Source: Tanypteryx hageni (lineage: Eukaryota > Arthropoda > Insecta > Odonata > Petaluridae). Taken from it: 64,000 nt of DNA. Shown here piece after piece: positions 24,206-36,145 of the stretch. A model generated the notes under the pieces. The model saw only the letters and a program-made list of their open reading frames with translations. It made no database searches and was not told the origin of the DNA. The number at the start of each line of letters is the position of its first letter. Position 1 is the first letter of the stretch. Location: the NCBI GenBank assembly GCA_028673005.1, contig CM054113.1:71248500-71312499 (forward strand), read 5' to 3'. Position numbers and translations under genes: made by a program.

Positions 24206-25440
24206 TAATTTCATGTTTGTTGTTAAAATTATGGCGATAAAACCTTTTCTAGCGAAGTTATAACTCTAAAATATTATTAATTGTTGATTTTTAATAACAG
24301 GATCCTTCGTATTCTCTCGAGTTACTTTCGGTGTGAACCTTAATGCGGCCCGCCGAAGCGTTACAACTATTACAGCAATGCCTGAGCACATGGAACTGCC
24401 AATGAAACTTCCCCTTTCCTTGTCCCAAATGAAGACGTCGAATTCAGAAACATTTTTGAGGTAAAAATTATACAAAAACTGCAGAATTCCGCACGAAAAA
24501 CTTAGCTTTTTTTCGTACCTTTTCAATTTTTACGGTGGTCTAATAAATTATTTCTTTGGAGTAATAAATGCTCAGCTTTGTTAGCGGAAAATTACTAGGA
24601 TTGCGAGTTAAAATGAGGCCTAATAGTAAATATTTTACTGCCCACATTTACTGCACGAACAGCAAGTTTTCAAAAGTTTTGGAAGCTGATATTGACTTTT
24701 TTCAGAAAGAATATAAATATCTTATTTTGGATTAATAAATATTTCTGAAAATCTGCTGAATTACATGTTCGTAGAAGCAACATCGTCGTATATTTTATAA
24801 AAATTTGATCAGCGTTGATATTTTCATAGCCCGTTTAATAGTTTACTCATCTTTGGTTCGTTTGATTATAGAGTCGCTAATATGAATTCATACCTGGCGT
24901 GTTTTTTATGAACATAAAAATCAAAATTACTGGAACAACATTGTGTAACTATATTCTTGTTGCTCTTATTAAAAACTTAAGATTTGTCCATATGCACTTT
25001 TATTCACATAGGTCTTTTATTGTCCCAAAACGTTCAAAAAATAAAGATAATTAATGGAGAATTCCGATGCGTTATTAAGAATTATAAGACTGATAAATAC
25101 TTAGATTTTGAGTGCCATTTCTTGTGCAAACGATTTCCATTCAATTGAATCAATGAAAGCGAATTCTTTGTTTAGACTTTTCTTCGCTGTGGGTATCATT
25201 CAAATCAATTCGCTTACTTTCCTCTATTTTCAACTACCATATTTGCAATATAATTGTTGTGAAGGTAAATAAAATTTTCTTTAGCTCTTTAGACTTTTCC
25301 AGCACCTTTGTTTCTGCCGATGGTGCGGATGTTTTGGCCTTACAGTGTGAAGTTTCTGATAATGAACGCAATTAATCGTATAACACCTTATGTAGCAATT
25401 TAATACTTCCTTTTCGAATAAAAATAACGTCTGAATACTC
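24206..25440. other. intergenic DNA with one hAT-like GCGGCCCGCC patch
   Basis: 24343-24360 reads TGCGGCCCGCCGAAG, a phrase repeated inside hAT MITEs at 55839-56175, so a decayed copy may lie here, but paired ends were not found. No coding sequence recognised. Confidence 0.4.
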
Positions 25441-25740
25441 TTATTGGATAAAAAAATTTGATGAAATACAACAAATGGAGAAGTTAGGACAGTACGATAT
25501 GATGTACGCTAGGGCACTGGAATTAGAAGATAAGAAATCTAATGGAATTCGTGGTAAAGGAATTATGAATACGGATGGGAAGATGGTTTCAGAAACAAAG
25601 GATGTAGCACACGTATTGGAAGAATACATTAAGGAGCTATACAGCAAGCAGGCAGGATCGGCAAAAATAGAACTGGAATATGGGGAAAACATTGAAATTT
25701 TGTATGAAGGAGTTGTGCAACATAAAAAAAAACAAAATTA
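25441..25740 (+). mobile_element. RTE-like retrotransposon fragment (linker region), family A
   Basis: The open frame encodes KKFDEIQQMEKLGQYDMM, GIMNTDGKMVSETKD, and SKQAGSAKIELE, the linker between endonuclease and reverse transcriptase. Part of it (25560-25700) is repeated at 25893-26010 in the next fragment, so this is a separate truncated copy or a local duplication. About 150 bases of unrelated sequence and a TA run (25866-25890) separate the two. Confidence 0.7.
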
Positions 25741-25892
25741 AGATTTTTAGCGTAGATATAGAAAGCAGGGATAGCACAATAAAAGTAATAAAAATTTTCT
25801 TTTTACAAGTGTTTGTATTGAACTGTCAGCATCAATTTTAACCAGTTTATAATATTTATCATGTACACATATATAATATATATATATATATA

Positions 25893-27441
25893 AAATTATG
25901 AATACTGATGGGGAGATAGTGTCAGAAACAAAGGTATAGTGAGAATACTTCAAGAAACTATAAAGCAAGCAGGCAGGATCGGCAAAAATAGAAGTGGAAG
26001 ATGAGGAAAACATTGAAGAAGACAACTTAGGACCAAGTATTATGGAGAGCGAAATAGAAAAAGCGATAGTGGAACTAAAGAAAGGGAAAGCCACAGGCAG
26101 CGATGGAATACCGGCTGAGGTACTTAAAGCCATGGGATCAGAAGGACTAAAAGCGGTCACGAAATTAATTAATAAGATTTACGACATGGGAGAGTGGCCT
26201 CGGGATTTCCTAGAAGTAACAACGATCCCTCTAAAGAAGAAGTCAAAGGCATTGCAGTGTAAAGGCTACAGAACGACAAGCCTTCTGTTACACACTTCGA
26301 AGATCATCACGAGGATTCTTAATCAAATGCTAGAGAAATAGGCAGAAGAAATGCTAGGGGAAGATCAATTCGGTTTCAGAAAAGGACGAAGAACTAGAGA
26401 CGATATAGGTGTAGTTAGAATCATATCAGAAAGGGCAATAGAGTACAGTCAAGATATCTGCGTATGTTTCGTAGACTGGCAGAAAACCTTTGATAGAGTA
26501 AATTGGGTAATGTTGATGAAGATATTAAAGGATATAGGTGTAGACTGGAAAGTCAGGAGACTATTCAATATATATGGAGAAAGTCTAATGCAAGAAGCGT
26601 TAGAAGGTACAGAAGATTTCAAAATTGGAGGAATGGTTATAAGAACAGTAAAATACGCGGATGATCAAGTACTTCTAGCAAGAGAGGAGGAGGAACTCCA
26701 GAAAATGATAAATAGACTAGTAATAACAGGTAGAAAATACGGCATTGAAATAAATACAGAAAAATCCAAGGTCATTCGAATATCGGGCAAAAAAGAGAAT
26801 CTGAACATAAGTATTGGAGGAAAGCATTTAGAACAAGTTTAAGACTATTAATACCTTGGAAGCATCATAACAAGTGAAGAAAAATGTACGGATGAGATCA
26901 GGACTAGAACAGGAAAAGCAAAAGCGGCTTTCAGAAGAAAGAAACACCTACTTACGGAGAATATAAGGGAAGATATCCGCAAGAAGTTCATAAAATGATA
27001 TTTATGGAGAACTATAGTTCTGTACGGGGCAGAAACATGGACTCTAATGAAAAATGACATCAAATACTTGTAAAGCTTTGAAATGTGGACTTGGTGGAGA
27101 ATTCTGAAGATAAAATGGACTGGTAGGATGAAAAACGATGAAGTGCTACGAAGAGTAGGAGAGAATCGAATGATTATATAGACTATTAGAAAGAGGAAGG
27201 CAAACTGGGTTGGACATTACCTGAGGAGAGAAAGTATGATTAAAGACGTGTTAGAATGAGAACTAGATGGAAAAATGGAAAGAGGTAGGAAAAGGTTTCA
27301 GCTGATAGACAATTTGAAAGAAAAAGAGGGTTATCAAGATAAGAAGAGGACAGCGGAAAATAGGAGTATATGGAGAACCAGGTGTAACCACGAATAATCA
27401 CGGTCTTGTCTACGGACAGACTACCTATGATGATCATGATT
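25893..27441 (+). mobile_element. RTE-like non-LTR retrotransposon, RT to 3' end, decayed (family A)
   Basis: Encodes the reverse transcriptase half in one main frame broken by several stops (26339, 26840 and others). Visible are KKGKATGSDGIPAEVL, GFRKGRR, FVDWQKTFDRVNW, the catalytic VKYADDQ (YADD), YGAETWTL and the C-terminal WVGHYLRR and RTAENRSIWRTRCNHE. Compared with 40129-41223, about 37 residues including the GVRQGCPISP motif are deleted after RRLFN. A tail CTACCTATGATGATCATGA follows. It would have copied its RNA at a nicked target site; this copy cannot. Confidence 0.85.
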
Positions 27442-28963
27442 CTTATGCAAACAATTATGTAGTAATGAATGACAAATTTTGATGGACTAGGCGGCATACA
27501 AAGAAAAGGTTGGCACGAAGAATACTGTGTTCTCCTAAAAGTGTTACATTGGAAAAATAAAGTTTCCTTTGAAAGAAAGCTAAAAAATCTCAGCATTTCC
27601 CCGAGAACGATTAGCCACTATTTTATACGAAGATCATTCTTATTTACCTCTTCGGTTCTCAATATTTATCCGCTCCTTATGCATTGATGCGATGGTCATA
27701 AGAATCTGGCTCTCAGTGCAATTATTTCCTTAATGTGGCCGGCTGCCCCTATTGGCTGCGACACTTCTCTGGAGAGAACATAATGGATTTTCGCCCTCTC
27801 GTAGCAATTTTCCTTTCCGATATCTCCTCTAAGAGGCGTCCGGGCCGCATTAAAGCGATGAATGTTATAAAAGGACCGCGTTGCAGCGATGGATGTTATA
27901 GAAGGGCCGTAGTTGTTTAATATTGACTAGAGCTGGAACGATAGACTTTAGCTAGAAGATTGGACGCTTGTTTTACAATTAAAAATAATAATATAGAAAA
28001 TGCGTTATATTATAATTCCGTAACTATGAAAAATCTCGTTTTCTTTTCGCAAAAATAAAGCATTTATATGAAATCCCACACGATTCACTTGAGGCAACAA
28101 TTAGCTATCGGGCCGCAGTAAGCCACAGAAAGGGCCGCAAGTCTGACATGTCATGCTATATATCAAGAACCATTTGGTGTTTTTCATTGGCGTGGATGAC
28201 TCAGAGGGATTTTTAATTTTCATCACAACTCAAATGAAAGATAAACTAGGTTGCTTTTATCTTCTGATACTGAAACAATTTATTCTTGCCGCTTGTTCCG
28301 CCAACCTAGCAAACTTTTCTCTCTCTGTCTGTCTCTTCAACCCTTCCAAACCACTCCTCTTTCTCTTTTACCTCTCTTCCATCTCGTTCTCTCTTCATAC
28401 ACCCCCGCGAAGCACTTTTTATACGGGGACACAACACTTTTTACTGCCTTCGACCGCATTACGACTTTTTTATACGTTCCTTTGGGATTTAAGTCGATGT
28501 GGGTGTGTGTGTGTGTTAGATGGAGCAGGAAGGGAAGGTGGAGTGGCAGGAAGGGTGGAGGGAATGAGTGGGAGTCGCGCGCTTCCTTCCTCCTTCCCTA
28601 GGAGGGAAGCAAGGAGGTAGAGGCCGAGAAGTTAAACTGTCTTAACGGGATCCTATTTAAACACCCGGGTGAGGGTTTTTTTAGGAGACGTTTTATGCTC
28701 CCTTTTCAGTTTCTCCAGCGTAACTAACCGCTTTGGAGATGCTGCTTGCTCTCATCGTCAACGAGTATAAAGAAACTTTTCGTCCTCGAGGTACGATATA
28801 TTTTTTATATCTGGATGGGTGTCGGCGCTCGCGCTACGGCGTCTCTATTTCCATCCGAAATGACGCGTACACTTTCAGATTCGTAATTGAGAGCGAGGTA
28901 GTTTTTTACTATGGAACTTTTTTGTGAGACATATTTTTCTCGATTGCGTATATCGTAATTCAC
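27442..28963. other. non-coding DNA, GC/pyrimidine-rich in part
   Basis: 27800-28150 has GGGCCGC phrases reminiscent of hAT MITEs. 28300-28640 is CT-rich with a TG run (28501-28515). Open frames there are low complexity. No gene recognised. Confidence 0.4.
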
Positions 28964-29120
28964 TAGAGAATTGTCGAACTCGTCTTATGGCTGAAAAAAA
29001 TTCTAGAATAAGTACTTGTGTATCAAAAATGAAAAAGTTCTTAAGTACTTGTCTTTGGTATCTCCAATAACGATACAAAGGATATAAAAACATGCACATT
29101 TCGGGTACAATACAGCCGTC
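28964..29120 (+). repeat. repeat family Q, copy 1
   Basis: Shares TTATGGCTGAAAAA and GGTATCTCCAATA with the complement of 56385-56575, and ends ATTTCGGGTACAATACAGCC GTCTTCAG. Related copies occur at 56385 and 59420. The family is not recognised. Confidence 0.5.
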
Positions 29121-29387
29121 TTCAGTTTATGCTCTGTTAGTTTATTTTCTGTTATTCTGAAATACGTATATAGTGGTTATGTTTAGCATGTTGTACCTAT
29201 ACGAAATCAGCTTGCTCATTTTGGCGAAAATGATTTCAAAGATAGCGAAGGATTACGTGGCACACTGAACGCCACTTCTTTTATCGCCTATTTGCGGCAT
29301 ACTTTTTGCGCCAAAATTGTTTTCATCTTCTATATAATATTTTTTTTAAATTTCTCTGTCACGTAACACTTCAATATATAAGATAAA

Positions 29388-29925
29388 AAACCTTAGGTGC
29401 TTCTAGAAGTGTTACAGAGCTGCAATTTTAAAGGAAGATAGATCATGGGGTACAACCTCTGAGAAAAATCCAGAACTCCAGAAAACTTATATTTAAGGGG
29501 CGTTTTTAACCAAAATGTCCAATTTTAAACACCCATAAGAAAAATATTTAAAACGGCGTAGGGCTTTATGAAATTGCTTTTTTAAATTAGTTACAATTAA
29601 GATACGAAGTCGAAACATAATCCGTTCTCTGGATGAAAGATTGAAGTTAAACGTTTTTTTAAGAGATAATTCAAATCCGAGCCGAATCAGTGTAAAAAAT
29701 TGTTTTTAATCAGAAAATAAGGGGATTTTCTTTTTCAGTTTTCTTACAGTGAAAAATATCAACTACCATGGCAATGAGTCCAATGCTTATAAATGGGAAC
29801 TGGTCAATACTTTTTAATGGGGAATTTCTAGATTGCATTATATACCCGTTAATTTCAACCGACGACGTATACATATGATGACACCATAATTTTAATACAC
29901 GATGTATCGAATTAAATAAAAAACA
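29388..29925 (+). repeat. repeat family R, uninterrupted copy
   Basis: Begins CCTTAGGTGCTTCTAGAAG and ends near GACGACGTATACATATGATG. Matching pieces in order occur at 47188-47505 plus 48208-48370, and on minus at 45765-44760. This copy lacks the insertions found in both others and so serves as the empty-site reference. No coding sequence. Confidence 0.6.
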
Positions 29926-30000
29926 TTACTCCTTTTAATTACGGAGATTGATAATCTGTCCTTATATCTTATAGATAATTGCTTGGTTTGTTTGCTTCCG

Positions 30001-30070
30001 TAGCTCAACGTTTAGTGTATTGTGCTAATTACACGGGGGTACTGGGTTCGATTCTCACTGGAAGTATTTT
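30001..30070 (+). repeat. tRNA-like sequence, probably a SINE head
   Basis: CTTCCGTAGCTCAACG (box A-like) and GGGTTCGATTCTC (box B-like) are correctly spaced, and CTTCCG can pair with TGGAAG at the end. The D stem is weak and the T stem has a mismatch, so this is more likely a SINE or tRNA pseudogene than a working tRNA. No intact anticodon assignment is offered. Confidence 0.45.
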
Positions 30071-30149
30071 TTGATTTAAACAAGAAGTCCAAACCAGGAC
30101 TAATGCAGGTTGGTTTCCCAAAGTTGACGTCCCAATTTGATTAGTTATA

Positions 30150-30457
30150 TTGACAGGAAGTGTTTCAGTATGTGTTAGACATCACAAACCCCGCACAGTT
30201 GATGCATTGAAAGAAAACATTACAAATGAAAACAGGCAAATTGACATCGCGATACTGAACGCACCACCGACAACATGCAGCGCCGCGTCCAGATGTGCCT
30301 GGAGGAGCACGGTGGTCACTTCCAGCACATGATATGACGTTACCTTGTTTAACTTGAAACAAGGCATATGTCCATTCAACATTATCATATTTCGTCCACC
30401 TGCTCGTGATCTACAGCCAAATATATGGGTTTTGTTCTATGTGAATCACTCTGTATA
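30150..30457 (+). mobile_element. mariner/Tc1-like transposon 3' end
   Basis: One frame gives KPRTVDALKENITNE and RQIDIAILN; after a frameshift near 30262 another gives NMQRRVQMCLEEHGGHFQHM and a stop at 30335-30337. These are typical C-terminal segments of insect mariner-like transposases. The sequence ends GTGAATCACTCTGTATA near 30457, resembling the inverted terminal repeat of such elements (TATACAG at the tip). The catalytic part is missing. Confidence 0.7.
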
Positions 30458-31019
30458 ATAACAAAAGTGGAATACTCCTTTAGCCAAAACAACTGGAGGG
30501 CTGCAAAACCCAATGCATTTCGCCCACAAGGTGGGCATCTGTATAATGTTTAAAAGCTGAAGTTGACTAATTTCCTAATCAGTTTTAATTAATAAAACAA
30601 TCGATAATTACTTAAAACATACCTCACTCGAATAGTGGTAATATAGTCCTTATGTTCACGTTCATTCCTTCGTCGTAAATTTCCCATTTCTTTTACTTAC
30701 AAATGCTGTGTATACGTAAAGAAAATAGATGTATTTACGTTAAATTCTTCGTCGTAGATAATCCATTTACATTCTTTTACCAAATGTTGCGTGCGCACTA
30801 AAGAAAATTAAACTAATATGGTATTTACAGCAGATGTTGTTTACTTCAGTTGTCACGAAGATTGATTTCGTTGACAACAATTAATAAACAGAAAAATATT
30901 TCTAAGTCCGAAGTGAATTACGACTTTCTTGTTTGATTTTCTTGGAATCGGCTGCTCCGATAAAAATGTACTGAACAACACACATGCTATTTATCTAGTA
31001 CTACACATTTTTGAAGACT
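30458..31019. other. AT-rich intergenic DNA, nothing recognised
   Basis: 30640-30820 contains two loosely similar phrases (TTACGTTAAATTCTTCGTCG and TTCATTCCTTCGTCG), possibly an old duplication. No gene seen. Confidence 0.35.
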
Positions 31020-31256
31020 TTTTATAAGTGATATTGTACGATATACAAAGAAAATTCATTTTTTCTCACCAATAAAGTGGCACTCCCGATTAGGTCACGT
31101 AAACCATTTATATTATTTTATTAGTTTCTTTGCTCTACATACCAAATTTCATCAACATCCGCTCAGTAGTTTCGCAGAAGAAACATGCGGAAGGACTGGC
31201 GGACGGACACGACCCGACCATAAGGCGTTTTTTTTCACTTAATGTAAAGAACGTCT
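31020..31256 (+). repeat. repeat with GACGG tract and hairpin tail
   Basis: 31045-31118 matches 15285-15360. It continues through a chance-looking frame to GGACTGGCGGACGGACACGACC and a hairpin TAAGGCGTTT ... AAAGAACGTCT, the same layout as 14031-14100. Boundaries are uncertain. Confidence 0.5.
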
Positions 31257-31299
31257 ACATTAGTTTCTGGAATCAAAACCGGAACTTCAATAGTAATCG

Positions 31300-31446
31300 C
31301 CAAATAAAATATATCCAAGAGGTGGACTCTGGCAGCACGACCCTCATCCCAAGTGTCATGAAAATCGGGCCGTTGTTGCAAAATTTGTTAGAGGTGGACA
31401 CATACACGACCATTTCATGAGGCTGTTTCCTTTGGAAACCAGCCTA
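31300..31446 (+). repeat. second hairpin-CTAAAA tail
   Basis: The phrase ATGAAAATCGGGCCGTTG leads to GGCTGTTTCC-TTT-GGAAACCAGCC (hairpin, one bulge) and TAAAAAG. It matches the architecture, though not the sequence, of the tails at 14057 and 48170. Confidence 0.4.
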
Positions 31447-34370
31447 AAAAGTATTTCATAAGCCAGCAGTAAAGATAAAAACAACCGAAAATTATTTTAT
31501 AAGATTCCGAATTTTGAAGCTGCGTAGCAACACACAACAATAGCACTTGCTATTCATAAAAATGTATATGATTATCTGCTGCTGTTGATAAATTACCTTG
31601 ACGCTTCAACCTTTTCGAACTTTAATGCGTATTTAATCGAGATATTCAAGACAATCGGCTTTTCTCTTCATTGGTTTTTTCTTTGTACGACTATTTCTAC
31701 GTTAAATAGAACCTCTCAGGGTTCTAAGCGGTGAATCTTATTGACTACAATAGCTTGGTGAACGTACTGCTGCGCTGTATTTAGATAAAATTTTCATTAA
31801 TTATTATATTTAATCGAAGGTGTAGTAATTATGTCTAAGTAGCGTTACAAATTTATAATATTAAAATAACAAAAAATAATGTCAGAAAGATATATAATTA
31901 ATATGTTGGTATTTTTCAATATATCATTCACAAAATTATTGTTCAAATCTCTGTTAGTTGGTGTTCGCCATGCCTTTTTTCGTTCTCCGCCCTCTTGTAT
32001 CGGATAACTACTCGTCACAAAAAATATGAGGCCTGCAGGTAATTCATTAGAGTCGGTTTCGTCCCACAGAGGAATTTTTTGCACCACGCCCGCCTCCTCT
32101 ATAGAGATAGGGGGGCGAGGGAGAAAGAGAGATAGCGAAAATAAAAAGAAATCGAAGTAATAAAAAATATAAAAAGGGCCCCGATCTAATTTCTCGGATG
32201 AAGATCGTTTCGCACGCCTGAATTCGCGAATCGAGTGCTCAATCAATCCTTCGCCCCGCAAATCTCTCACACACCTCAATTTCTCTCTCTCTCCATTTCT
32301 TTCTCTTTCTCCTTCGGGCACGCGTATTCCGATGTTCATCTAAAGCGATCGTATCGGCGGTGATTCCGCATGCGCATGAATTAATGCGACGTTTTCCTTT
32401 CTTATAAAAAAGCATTGCGCGCGTCTTATTCCGATTCGAAATAAATCAGAGGGAGGGAGCAAAAAATATCTTCATCTCTCTCGTGCGCTACTGGTGGAAA
32501 AAATGTAACGCTGCGGTCGAAATCGGACAGTTGTTTTATTTTTAATTCAGCATAAATGAATAACGAAAAGATCCCGCGGAATTGAGTTGTTTCTGGCTCG
32601 GAGATTTGCAAAAAAAAACTTTTTCTTGCCTTCTCAAACGAGTAATATATATTCCTGATCCTGAGCGAGGCGATATGTAAACAGCAGATGCTTTCTAATG
32701 ATTAATAACAATTTTCGTAGGCGGTATTTTTATCATGAATATGTAAGATAAATTAGGTTATTAAACGTAATAACGTTTCGGATATAAGATTTTTTGGTCA
32801 GATTTGACGCAAATGATTGCTGTGATTATTCGTAGCATATACAATGAATGTGAACTGTATTATATTTTGTTGGTATGAAATTCACGTTAACATATCTATT
32901 CACGCCTTAATCAGTCTAAAACAATTAGTCTATAATCTATTTCATTTGAGCATTTTTCGTTTCAAAAAGCATTTTATTGAAAGTTGTGAACAGTCTCGAG
33001 TGATGAATGTGTCGACTCGATACACTTATTTTACCAGGTATCGATGTCATAAAAGTCCGGAGTAGTTAGAGACATTTGCAGAAAAGTATGGAATATGGGA
33101 TATAATGTTCAGTTTTGCGTAATCGTCTGCACTATGCATTTTCTTAGTTATTCGAAGTCATCAAATTCCATCCTTCAGTTCTTTGCCAGTGCCTGGGAGT
33201 ATTTAAATTCCAGCGAATAATGAGTTTTCTTGAAAGTAATTTCTATCACCCTATTTTATACAGATTTCAATACGGAATCAAGATTTTCCAAGTGGTTCTC
33301 CTTAAGAATTCCTAAACCCGGATGATTTAAGCAATTTTCCGTTTTATGTATAAAGATATTAAAGGAATCCTAATTAAATTCTTGTGATTGATCGAAGTGA
33401 CAAAACGCCTTATCACAGCTCACTCCAGTAGGTTTTTTCATCTGTAATTTGGTGGTTTGGCCCATTTGACGGCAAGCCAAGTGATTCCGCCCTTATAAGG
33501 GCTTGAGATAACCGAGAGGGAGGCAGTTCAGGCTTTTCATGAAAACATTTCTGGCGGATAAAGTAACAATCGAACGGGACAGGGAGGTGGCGAGTAGACA
33601 TTTCCGATTGAACTCCCTCGAGGCGTGCTCATCGGTTGTCTGGCGAAATCTTCCATTCTCTCGGAAAATTTTCCACCACCCTCTCACATTTCCTCGGTGC
33701 ATTCTGCAGACCCTCTGGGCACACTAACGCCGACGCCGACTCCTCCTCCTTCCTTCACACGACCGTTGCGTAACCCTTACCCACCTCGGGGCGAGAGATT
33801 TCAACGATTCCCATGCCACAACCACCAACCTTAAGGGGTTTGAGTTGGTGCAACGACCCAAGTGTGTGTTTGCGTCTATGGGCGGGTGGAGTTGTAGTTT
33901 TTTCGCTTCGAGGCATGAGGAAGCTAATAAAAATGAGAGTGAAATAGAGGGTGGTGGAGGAGTGGGAGAGAGCGGTAGGATAGCGTGGGAGTTATATAGT
34001 GTGAGAGAGATGGCTCGACTGCATGAAAGGAAGTCAGTTTCATTAGTGTGGATAAGAGACGGCTATTCGATGATTCTTTTGTGTTTATCCTGGGGAGGCT
34101 GTAAGATTCCACACCTCTTCATACGCACGACGTGAGAAGTGCCTGTCGGCTTGTTAAAAATGGATCTCCTGTATTTATCGGTGCTTTTTCTGTTCTTTCT
34201 CTCTCAGTCACTCCCCATGTTTGCTCATAATATCGCACTATTATTCTTTCCTCTTACTTCGATTGTTTTACGGGCATCATTCTACATTTCCCGTCGTTAA
34301 ATCTCCTAACAACCCCTATCTACCCCACCTTCCCACCGTAATTATATGCGACAATAGCCCAAGAAGCCAG
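31447..34370. other. intergenic DNA with GC-richer islands
   Basis: 32000-32500 and 33400-34140 are richer in CG and CT. The 164-codon minus frame at 31845-32339 and the 96-codon plus frame at 33845-34135 are low complexity (Arg/Glu and Ser/Gly rich) and match nothing I recognise. No splice-supported gene. Confidence 0.4.
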
Positions 34371-34377
34371 AAAACGT

Positions 34378-34514
<137 letters not shown>

Positions 34515-34520
34515 TATCTA

Positions 34521-35835
34521 CAACCATTCGCCAAGATCTTATTTGTTTAAAAATATATGAATGCCTGTTTTTACGTTTGGTTCAGGGATTCCGATTTGGC
34601 TTCCCGAATGAATTTAAGTCGGTAACGTTGTTTTTGTTCTCATTTTCCCATTTTTTGGAGTATTTTTTTCTCTGTCACTTAAAATACATGTATAAACTAA
34701 GGATAATGGCGGCATAAGCAGTTACGAAAGTTTCAGCGGGCCACATTAGCAGCTGAGAGTGCTACGTTACACTTTAGAGTTTACATCGGAAGTAACTTGA
34801 GAGATTGAGGGAGATTATATTAGTGAAAATCAATAATAAATATTTCTAAGGAGCGGATATATAATGATCAACATTGAATTTCACGGACCGCATGAAATGC
34901 TCTCGCGGGCTTCATGTGGCCCACGGTCCGTAGCTTACCCATCCATGATATAAATCTTTTTTATTATTATATTCGGCTCTTTTTGGATTTATTTTAATTT
35001 AAAAATTTAGTGACACGTGTTTATTCGGATATATCAACTTAAGTATCATACATTTTGTAATCCGTTGTCGATCCCTATTTTTTTACAGCAAGTTATAAAT
35101 TGTTCTCGAACCAATCCAGAAGTTGTAAATATAAGAATTTAATAATTGTTTTCACGCATCTCGCATATTTTTCTTTCGTCTTACTTCCATAATTAATTCT
35201 CTCGTGCAATCATTTCATTTAACAGCGTTCCATTATCTTCTTTTTCTCTTCAATTCCCCCATATCTCCCAATCCTCTTCTCGCTCCCTTCCTTCTTACTG
35301 CATCCATTAACATCAGAACATTTTGGAACCGACATTTCGATCTGCTACAGCGGTTCATGGTTACGACGCCTCGAGGGACAAGCAGTCTACTGGACGGCGA
35401 AAAGTACGACGCGTCGCACATACAGCCAAAATCCACTTCCTCGTCTTCCTATCTCCCTCTGCGTCTCTCTCTCCTCTTTTCGCTTCCCCTTTGAATGTTT
35501 CCCCAACTTCCTTTTATTCGCGCTTCTTTCACGTGCGCGAAAAAGCCTCCCCAATGCCCTTCCCACTCTTTCTCTCTCCTCCTCCTCTCCCACATTCTCT
35601 CCCTCTGTTAATCAACCTCTCCATCTTTCATCTCCACTACTCTGTGAACGAGTCTCAAAATATATTTTAAATCGAAAAAGAGCGTTTATCTCGTCTTCAA
35701 ATAAAGAAAATTTCATTCCAACGTTTAAGATGTTCGTTGTGGCGATATTTGAGGCCACACAATAAATCATCGCATTTGTAGATTTCGCCGAATTAATGGA
35801 TTTTATTAATATACGCAAGCTATGTGTAATAGGGG
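34521..35835. other. intergenic DNA, pyrimidine-rich at 35200-35650
   Basis: 34895-34930 has GTGGCCCACGGTCCG, hAT-MITE-like but unpaired. Open frames across 35204-35670 are Ser/Pro/Leu-rich low complexity. No gene recognised. Confidence 0.4.
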
Positions 35836-36145
35836 TGTCGGTGGTGTAGTGGTTAGGATGCTGGCTGCTACTCGCCTGCTGTTTGAAAAAGCATCGGGCA
35901 CAAATATCTGCACAAGTAGGATTTTTTCCAAGGTCGCCCGGCCCCCTGTTTGTGTGGTTTGAGAAGACCGTGTAAATTCAGCGGTTCTGTCTTTCGGAAG
36001 GGACGTTAAACCGTTGGACACCTTGGTGTTCTTCGTTAAGAGTAGGTTTCTCTTCTCCCTTGCTATCCAGCTATTCATTGCACTACCTATTAGATACCCA
36101 TTGCGCGTAGGCAAGAGGTGAATCAGCTGGGAACATACATTAGTA
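35836..36145 (+). repeat. tRNA-derived SINE
   Basis: The head GGTGTAGTGGTTAGGATGCT is a good polymerase III box A in a tRNA-Glu-like context; a degraded box B (GTTTGAAAAAGC) follows. The body contains TCGGAAGGGACGTTAAACCG, a phrase found in several arthropod SINEs. It ends near a GCGCGTAGGCAAGAGG stretch; the precise 3' end and target duplication are not clear. Confidence 0.7.

Noticed and set aside
30001..30070. Functional tRNA gene
   Set aside because: D stem does not form and the T stem has a mismatch; better explained as a SINE head or pseudogene.
31845..32339. 164-codon open frame on minus
   Set aside because: Arg/Glu and Ser/Phe runs from CT-rich DNA; no domain.
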